Source: Nanobdellota archaeon (GTDB taxonomy: Archaea > Nanobdellota > Nanobdellia > Parvarchaeales > Parvarchaeaceae). Taken from it: a stretch of 64,000 bases of DNA. Both the position numbers and the translations under genes were made by a program. Positions 59,149 to 64,000 of this stretch are shown one piece after another. A model generated the notes under the pieces. The model made no database searches. It was given only the letters and a program-made list of their open reading frames with translations, and had not been told where the DNA came from. How positions within the stretch are numbered: position 1 is the first letter of the stretch; the number at the start of each line of letters is the position of its first letter. The stretch covers positions 1 to 64,000 of the forward strand of contig JAKASS010000003.1 in NCBI GenBank assembly GCA_021818905.1. The letters are read 5' to 3'.

Positions 59149-61332
59149 ATGCCCGAAAAGGAATCTCTTACTGAGAAGGTAGTTAGGCTGATGACGCAGC
59201 AACGACGGATAAGAAACATCGGCGTCATCGCTCATGTCGACCATGGGAAAACTACGACCTGCGACAGCTTGCTTGCGGGATGCGGCATGCTTTCCGAAGA
59301 AAAGGCTGGAAAGCAGCTTTACTTAGACTCGGAAAAAGTAGAGCAGGAAAGGCAGATGACCGTAAAATCCTCCAACGTAAACATGGTCTACGAGCTAAAG
59401 GAAGGGGACGAATATCTTATAAACCTCATTGACACGCCCGGCCACGTGGATTTTGGCGGACACGTCACCCGCGCGGTCAGGGCTATCGATGGCGCGATAG
59501 TAGTCATGGATTCGGTAGAGGGCGTGATGCCGCAGACGGAAATGGTCCTGAAACAGGCGTTAAAAGACAAGGTAAAACCGATCTTATACATAAACAAGAT
59601 AGACAGGTTGATCACGGAATTGAGGCAGACCCCCGACCAGATGCAAAAGCACCTCATAAAATTGATACTTCAGATAAACTCTTTCATAAAAGACCTCGCC
59701 CCTGCGGAGATGCGGGAAAAATGGCAGGTAAACGTCCAGGATAACACGGTCGCCTTCGGCGCATCAAGAGAGAATTGGGCTCTTTCCTTCAAAAGGATGA
59801 AAGAGACCGGTCTTTCATTCAAAGACATATACGACGCCTACACCGCAAATGACAAGGAAAAGATAAAAGAGCTTTCTAAGAAGACCCCCGTGCACAAGGT
59901 CCTTTTGGATATGGTGATAGAACACCTGCCGAGTCCACTCGACGCCCAGAGATACAGGATCCCGATAATATGGCATGGGGACATGGAAAGCGAAGTCGGC
60001 AAGGGACTTGTCAACTGCGATGTAAACGGGCAGCTTATGCTATCCGTCACCAACATAGAGATAGACCCGCAAGCGGGAGAGGTCGCCGTCGGCAGGATAT
60101 TCTCTGGAAAAGTAAACAAGGGCCAGGACGTGTTTTTGGTGAACAACAAGCAAGTGAACAAGATACAAAATATATACATCTGGAAAGGCCCTCAAAAGTT
60201 CCAAGTAGACACCGCAAACGCGGGCAACCAAATAGGGATGGCAGGGTTAAAAAACATAGTCGCAGGCGAGACGCTTTCTTCAAGCCAGGACGCGACTCCG
60301 TTTGAGCCAGTAAGGCACATATTGCAGCCAGTGATGGTGAAAGCCATAGAGACAAAAAATCCAAAAGACCTGCCAAAATTAGTGCAGGCGCTTCATGAGC
60401 TAAGCGTTTACGACATAACGTTAAAAGTCTCGATAAACCACGAGACTGGAGAGAACCTGATCGCCGGGCTCGGGACATTGCATCTGGAGATCGTGGAAGA
60501 CAAGCTTAGGCGTACTTATGGGATAGACATAGTAAGTTCGCAACCGATAGTAGTCTACAAGGAGAGCATCTCGACGAGAGGGGCCGTGGTCGAAGGCAAG
60601 TCCCCGAACAAACACAACCGATTCTACTTATACGTAGAGCCGATCAGCCAGGAAGTCTCGACCGCTATGGAAGAGACTGGGATGCAGACTGGAAAAATAA
60701 AGAGCCTTACTCCAGAACAACTTAACGCTTTGATGGCCGCGGGGATGTCAAGAGACGAAGCAAAAAGGATAGCCGCGGTCTATGGCAATAATATCTTCAT
60801 AGACGGGACGAAGGGGGTCATACACATCGGCGAGATAATGGAGATGTGCATAGAAGCTTTCAATGACGTAATGAAGACCGGGCCACAGGCAAAAGAAGAG
60901 GTCTGGGGGGTAAAAGCCGTGCTTACCGATACGATATTGCACGAAGATGCGATACACCGCGGGCCCGCACAGGTCATACCTGCGGTAAGGGACGCTATAA
61001 AGGACGCATTTATGACGGCTGGCCCCGTCCTATTGGAGCCTATACAGCTGATAAGGATAGACATGCCCATGGCTTTCCTAAGCAACGTAAGCCCGCTCAT
61101 ACAATCAAAGAGGGGGATGATAAACGACGTAAAAGAGGACGGCGACAAGGTGGTCATCCTCGCAGACCTGCCAGTGGCTTCGTCTTTCGATTTTACGAAT
61201 GAACTGAGATCCGGCACGGAAGGAAGAGGTTCCTGGTCTTTGTCGGGAGAAAAATTCAGAAAAGTGCCAAAGGATCTTTATCCCGGCGTGTTAAAGCAGA
61301 TAAGGGAAAGAAAAGGATTGCCCCCGCTTTGA
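59149..61332 (+). CDS. fusA: translation elongation factor 2
   Basis: A 727-residue aEF-2 that drives ribosomal translocation. G1 AHVDHGKTT (28-36), G3 DTPGHVDFGG, G4 NKIDRL, followed by the domain II-V blocks. LHEDAIHRGPAQVIPAVRD near 600 contains the histidine that becomes diphthamide; the modifying enzymes Dph5 and Dph6 are encoded in this window. Codon use is G/C-rich at third positions (AAG, CTT, GAC, ATA), typical of a highly expressed gene. Preceded by its own TATA box. Confidence 0.96.
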   Translation: MPEKESLTEKVVRLMTQQRRIRNIGVIAHVDHGKTTTCDSLLAGCGMLSEEKAGKQLYLDSEKVEQERQMTVKSSNVNMVYELKEGDEYLINLIDTPGHVDFGGHVTRAVRAIDGAIVVMDSVEGVMPQTEMVLKQALKDKVKPILYINKIDRLITELRQTPDQMQKHLIKLILQINSFIKDLAPAEMREKWQVNVQDNTVAFGASRENWALSFKRMKETGLSFKDIYDAYTANDKEKIKELSKKTPVHKVLLDMVIEHLPSPLDAQRYRIPIIWHGDMESEVGKGLVNCDVNGQLMLSVTNIEIDPQAGEVAVGRIFSGKVNKGQDVFLVNNKQVNKIQNIYIWKGPQKFQVDTANAGNQIGMAGLKNIVAGETLSSSQDATPFEPVRHILQPVMVKAIETKNPKDLPKLVQALHELSVYDITLKVSINHETGENLIAGLGTLHLEIVEDKLRRTYGIDIVSSQPIVVYKESISTRGAVVEGKSPNKHNRFYLYVEPISQEVSTAMEETGMQTGKIKSLTPEQLNALMAAGMSRDEAKRIAAVYGNNIFIDGTKGVIHIGEIMEMCIEAFNDVMKTGPQAKEEVWGVKAVLTDTILHEDAIHRGPAQVIPAVRDAIKDAFMTAGPVLLEPIQLIRIDMPMAFLSNVSPLIQSKRGMINDVKEDGDKVVILADLPVASSFDFTNELRSGTEGRGSWSLSGEKFRKVPKDLYPGVLKQIRERKGLPPL

Positions 61333-61375
61333 TTTGAAACGCTACGAGGTATATTGAATAAATTTCTTGACGAGA

Positions 61376-61777
61376 TCAACTTTCAATCACAGACGCTAAA
61401 AGGTTTATCAACTTTTTAACTATCGGCAGCGTCTCTTCCACCTCCGCTTTGAAGTTATTTTTTATCGGAGAAAATCCATAGCCAGCCATATTCCGTGATG
61501 CCAGCAATTCGCTGTATGTCCTTATTATCTCGGGCAGATTTGCTTTCAACGCAGAAAACTTTTTTTTATTATTTACCAAGTCTTTGAATTGATCTATTAC
61601 GTCGTGCTTCTTTGGAAAATTTACCTCCTCTTCCAGTAAAACGGCCTTCACGCTTATCTCCAACGCCATTTCAAGAGAGTACAAAGCTATGCTAAAATTA
61701 CGACCGTTCGCCTCGAGTTCTGCGGATAAGAGCCAATCATTCGCCATCCGCATCGCTTCTTTAGCTACGTTTTCCAT
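61376..61777 (-). CDS. HEPN-domain protein (second MNT-HEPN pair)
   Basis: A 133-residue helical HEPN protein. ANDWLLSAELEANGRNFSIA and YSLEMALEISVKAVLL are the first helices, and LLASRNMAGYGF holds the arginine and tyrosine of the R-x4-Y variant of the catalytic site. It overlaps the upstream MNT gene by 13 bases. Probable RNase toxin or AMPylation target. Confidence 0.78.
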   Translation of the reverse strand: MENVAKEAMRMANDWLLSAELEANGRNFSIALYSLEMALEISVKAVLLEEEVNFPKKHDVIDQFKDLVNNKKKFSALKANLPEIIRTYSELLASRNMAGYGFSPIKNNFKAEVEETLPIVKKLINLLASVIES

Positions 61778-62346
61778 GATAACATTTCGCCTTTTTCTGA
61801 AAATCGCCTCTCGTGTTTTATCCTTCGCATCGACATCAAAAAATCGGCAAGTGTTTCATTGCAGTCATAGAGTATCAATCCATAGTCCAGAAGATCCAGA
61901 TATATCGGCCTGAATGTCTTTAAATCTTCGATGGCCAATAGCAAAACGCTTATCCTCAAGTGGAATCCTCGCTTCACGAAAGCGTCCCGCAGAGGTTCTA
62001 TTTGCTGTTGTATTTTTGAAAGTCTGCTACGTAAATTTCTGGTCGCGTCTTCCGCTATCACGAGAATGTCTATATCGCTGTATTCATTGAACGTCCCCTT
62101 TATTACGGAACCGAAAAGCATGATGCCGACTACGTCGCGTTCCTTTGAAGCGGACTTGACAAAAGTCTCTATATAATTTCGTATGTCGGCTGGTAAGGCG
62201 ATAAAGCGCAGCTGTTTACCCATAAAGTCTTCTATGATCTCGTTAAACGTGATCTTTCTGCCCGCCGCCTTCGAAAACTCTTCTTTCAGCGCCTTGATCT
62301 TAGAATAAGCCGTTGCGCGCAGCAATAGCTGTTTATTCTTTTCCAT
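61765..62346 (-). CDS. MNT nucleotidyltransferase with N-terminal DNA-binding segment
   Basis: A 193-residue protein from ATG 62346. An N-terminal RHH-like segment (KIKALKEEFSKAAGRKITFN, EIIEDFMGKQ) precedes an MNT domain with IMLFGSVIKGTFNEYSDIDI (GSxxK-x-DxD; Lys replaces the usual Arg) and a third Asp region in HLRISVLLLAIEDL. The DNA-binding lead would allow autoregulation by the antitoxin. The longer reading to 62487 overlaps the HIT gene antisense and is rejected. TATATATAAT at 62350-62359 is a TATA box. Confidence 0.75.
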   Translation of the reverse strand: MEKNKQLLLRATAYSKIKALKEEFSKAAGRKITFNEIIEDFMGKQLRFIALPADIRNYIETFVKSASKERDVVGIMLFGSVIKGTFNEYSDIDILVIAEDATRNLRSRLSKIQQQIEPLRDAFVKRGFHLRISVLLLAIEDLKTFRPIYLDLLDYGLILYDCNETLADFLMSMRRIKHERRFSEKGEMLSWKT

Positions 62347-62461
62347 ATTAATTATATATATAATTTTATATATAAACTTTACCATGTTAAATTCTTTAAG
62401 CGATAAAGGCCGCCTGTTCGCACAGGCTAAATTATTAAAATGACGGGCGCCGCAAGTGTAT

Positions 62462-62932
62462 ATGGCATGTCCGTTCTGCGACGACACAAATATAAACCTC
62501 CGAAAATTCTATGAGAATGATCTCTTTGTCGGGATATACAATCTTAGGCCTTTCGTAGAAGGGCACGTCCTTTTTATGCCCAAGAGGCATGTCGACAGCA
62601 TATTTAAACTTAATGACATGGAGAAAAAAGGTCTGATGTCTTTCGCCGACAGATGCGTCTTTATAGCCCTAAAATACGCCGGCGCTTATCAGTTCGATCT
62701 TCTGCTACAAGAGGGTGGATCCGCGGGGCAGAGCATACCGCACGCGCATTTTCATGTCCTGCCTAGGAAATTCGACGACAAAGTGGCTACAAGCAAAAAG
62801 GAATGGCTTGCAGAGTTTGGCAAAAGGGAAAAAAGCTCTAGAGGCAACCTAACAAACGAAGAAACAGAAAAAATAGTCAAAAGACTCAGGTTTATAGCAA
62901 AAGAACACGCGATACAACTCGAAACGCTTTAG
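62462..62932 (+). CDS. HIT-family nucleotide hydrolase
   Basis: A 156-residue HIT protein. The N-terminal zinc site CPFC and the histidine triad SIPHAHFHVLPRK near 95 are present; VLFMPKRHVDS is the first conserved block. HIT proteins hydrolyse dinucleoside polyphosphates or AMP-lysine adducts. I take ATG 62462 (MACPFCDD). The 3' end overlaps the convergent thioredoxin-like gene by four bases. Confidence 0.9.
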   Translation: MACPFCDDTNINLRKFYENDLFVGIYNLRPFVEGHVLFMPKRHVDSIFKLNDMEKKGLMSFADRCVFIALKYAGAYQFDLLLQEGGSAGQSIPHAHFHVLPRKFDDKVATSKKEWLAEFGKREKSSRGNLTNEETEKIVKRLRFIAKEHAIQLETL

Positions 62933-63606
62933 ATGGTGCTATCGCAAAAGCTGCTGACATTTGTATCCGCACAAATGTCCTGTAAAATTTGGGGAAGCGT
63001 CTGGTAACCTTTGACCACGTATTTTCCGTTTATTACTAACGTCGGGAATGTAGTTATATTAAACGCCCGATTAAGAGATGAAACCACTTGTAGATTTACA
63101 GTGCCATCTAAAACTACCCCGATGGAAGCGTTAGTTTCAGACGATAGGTATGCTATTTCATTGCCCTCGGTGACACAATTCGGACAATTCTTCGGTGAAT
63201 AAAACATAAGTTCCGTAACTATCTTATTGCCACATTGGTCATTTATTCTTTGGGCGATCAACCAGTAACTTACACGTGTATAGGCCAGTTGGACGATCAC
63301 CCCCGTATAGTTCACACCTGGAGTCGGCTGGCTTGTGAGATCTATTGCTTCTGTCGATAGGGTGTTAAGTTGTGAAGATAGACTTGACAGGCTGGAATAA
63401 AGTATACCGCATGACGCGGATGAATTCGAATTGCCGAGCGATGCCGCTAGAAGCAGGTTATCCAAGTCTCCGTTATATTGTTGCAAAGAGTTTAAAAGAG
63501 ACGGGACCTGCACCCGCCCGATATTATATCCTAAAGAAAAAGCCAAAGAAACCACTAAAACTGTGCATATCGCAGCCAACATCAATTTTTGATTTTTGCT
63601 TTCCAT
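62929..63606 (-). CDS. membrane-anchored extracellular thioredoxin-fold protein
   Basis: A 225-residue protein from ATG 63606. One N-terminal membrane helix (about 9-29), a helical Ser/Asn-rich spacer, then a thioredoxin-like domain with active-site CPNC in YSPKNCPNCVTEG and a cis-proline block TFPTLVINGKYVVKG. A pair of cysteines near the C-terminus (ICADTNVSSFC) may form a disulfide. It is likely to act on disulfides outside the cell, useful for the Cys-containing surface proteins. It overlaps the upstream membrane gene by 25 bases. Confidence 0.8.
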   Translation of the reverse strand: MESKNQKLMLAAICTVLVVSLAFSLGYNIGRVQVPSLLNSLQQYNGDLDNLLLAASLGNSNSSASCGILYSSLSSLSSQLNTLSTEAIDLTSQPTPGVNYTGVIVQLAYTRVSYWLIAQRINDQCGNKIVTELMFYSPKNCPNCVTEGNEIAYLSSETNASIGVVLDGTVNLQVVSSLNRAFNITTFPTLVINGKYVVKGYQTLPQILQDICADTNVSSFCDSTI

Positions 63607-64000
63607 TCTGAACCTTGCTTCCCCGTAAATAAATACTGTATAAATGCATAAAGCCAAGTGAATGCAAGTATGTAAGAATAAACAAATATATATAGTAGCA
63701 AACCGAGGACGTCTCTTTTTATATCAAACTTCTTTTTGACGCCGTGCAAAGCGTAGAACAACATGTAAGCCCCCACGGCTAATACCGCCAATCCCAACAC
63801 GGACAATGCATCAAAACTAAATAAAAAGTAGTTTACATTTAATGAATTTGCCATCACGTATAAAATACTGGTGTTCGCCGCGGTAACATAGAAAGCATAA
63901 GCGTAAGTCCAAATAACGTATATAAACGTAGGGATCACTAAGATCGAAAGCGCAACGGACGAGAATATAAGTCCAAAGACCGTAATATCTAACCTGCCGT
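63582..64000 (-). CDS. polytopic membrane protein, 5' end beyond window
   Basis: The minus-strand frame is open from the stop at 63582 to the window edge (at least 139 residues), so the GTG at 63938 is not the start. About four hydrophobic helices are seen, and a basic C-terminus (WKAKIKN). Not recognised. Coupled to the thioredoxin-fold gene, so perhaps part of a disulfide relay (a DsbB/VKOR-like role), but no CxxC is visible in the part present. Confidence 0.6.
   Translation of the reverse strand, partial: GRLDITVFGLIFSSVALSILVIPTFIYVIWTYAYAFYVTAANTSILYVMANSLNVNYFLFSFDALSVLGLAVLAVGAYMLFYALHGVKKKFDIKRDVLGLLLYIFVYSYILAFTWLYAFIQYLFTGKQGSEWKAKIKN

Noticed and set aside
60047-60478. Long minus-strand open frames opposite EF-2
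   Set aside because: Shadows caused by the codon bias of a highly expressed gene; low-complexity Leu/Arg/Ser-rich translations.
62347-62487. N-terminal extension of the second MNT protein
   Set aside because: It would lie antisense over the start of the HIT gene and beyond a clear TATA box; ATG 62346 fits the promoter.
1-64000. CRISPR array
   Set aside because: I saw no regularly spaced direct repeats with unique spacers. The Cas4-like nuclease domain is fused to a helicase and has no cas neighbours.

Overview
The window reads as a piece of a small archaeal genome, most probably a DPANN archaeon of the Micrarchaeota/ARMAN type. Established families point to Archaea: Rpo7 and Spt4 next to ribosomal proteins S24e and S27ae, S3Ae and archaeal S15, KEOPS Kae1 and Bud32, FEN-1, family-B DNA polymerase, type II methionine aminopeptidase, aCPSF1/FttA, a proteasome beta subunit, EF-2 with two diphthamide enzymes (Dph5, Dph6), TFS, the short archaeal adenylosuccinate synthetase, leaderless-style TATA boxes about 20-30 nt upstream of start codons, and a tRNA with a probable intron. 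The DPANN placement is inference, from compact overlapping operons and many membrane or surface proteins without recognisable homologues.

Layout. 1-9.4 kb: end of an IS5-type element, a prepilin peptidase head to head with dph5, and a minus-strand operon of five single-span surface proteins (pilin-like N-termini in several) split by two adjacent insertion sequences whose target duplications are still readable. 9.4-15.8 kb: minus-strand polB, map, fen1, DUF357, plus glmS. 15.9-17.1 kb: a complete IS5-type element abutting a truncated IS6-type element. 17.2-27 kb: wHTH/envelope-like protein, ThpR, three paralogous membrane proteins, a ThiF/MoeB-like protein, and two plus-strand housekeeping clusters (rpo7-spt4-S24e-S27ae; kae1-TGS protein-bud32-S15-S3Ae). 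27-29 kb: tRNA-Ala(GGC), a decayed TIR-bounded element and a membrane protein. 29-45 kb: TFS, ferredoxin-NADP reductase, NAD(P)HX dehydratase, GlyRS, a Nudix pseudogene, a secreted Lon-type protease, an RHH-nucleotidyltransferase fusion, parvulin, an HExxH protease/ADP-ribosyltransferase-like pair, proteasome beta, FttA, Dph6, a PH-domain protein and purA.

45-54.2 kb is an accessory island ending at tRNA-Leu(CAG). It holds a MazF-like toxin-antitoxin pair, a 45-bp direct repeat (copies at 46771 and 53148), a transposase with an in-frame amber codon, an AT-rich pair formed by a winged-helix regulator with repeated operators and a 958-residue Ski2-like helicase fused to a Cas4/RecB-like nuclease, a protein with five tandem helix-turn-helix repeats, and an MNT-HEPN pair lying between the intact tRNA-Leu gene and a 56-nt duplicate of its 5' part. 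I regard the regulator plus helicase-nuclease pair, with the five-HTH protein, as the best candidate for an undescribed defence or mobile-element system.

54.2-64 kb: LMW phosphatase-like protein, an RHH-unknown-CysD-CysN operon convergent with a sulfatase-superfamily gene, EF-2 preceded by a possible small RNA or terminator hairpin, a second MNT-HEPN pair, a HIT hydrolase, an exported thioredoxin-fold protein and a membrane protein running off the window.

Dispersed pieces of one IS5-type element (TIR core TGTGCATAA) lie at 1-126, 14026, 15872-16976, 46058, 54748 and 58800, so this element has repeatedly inserted and decayed here.
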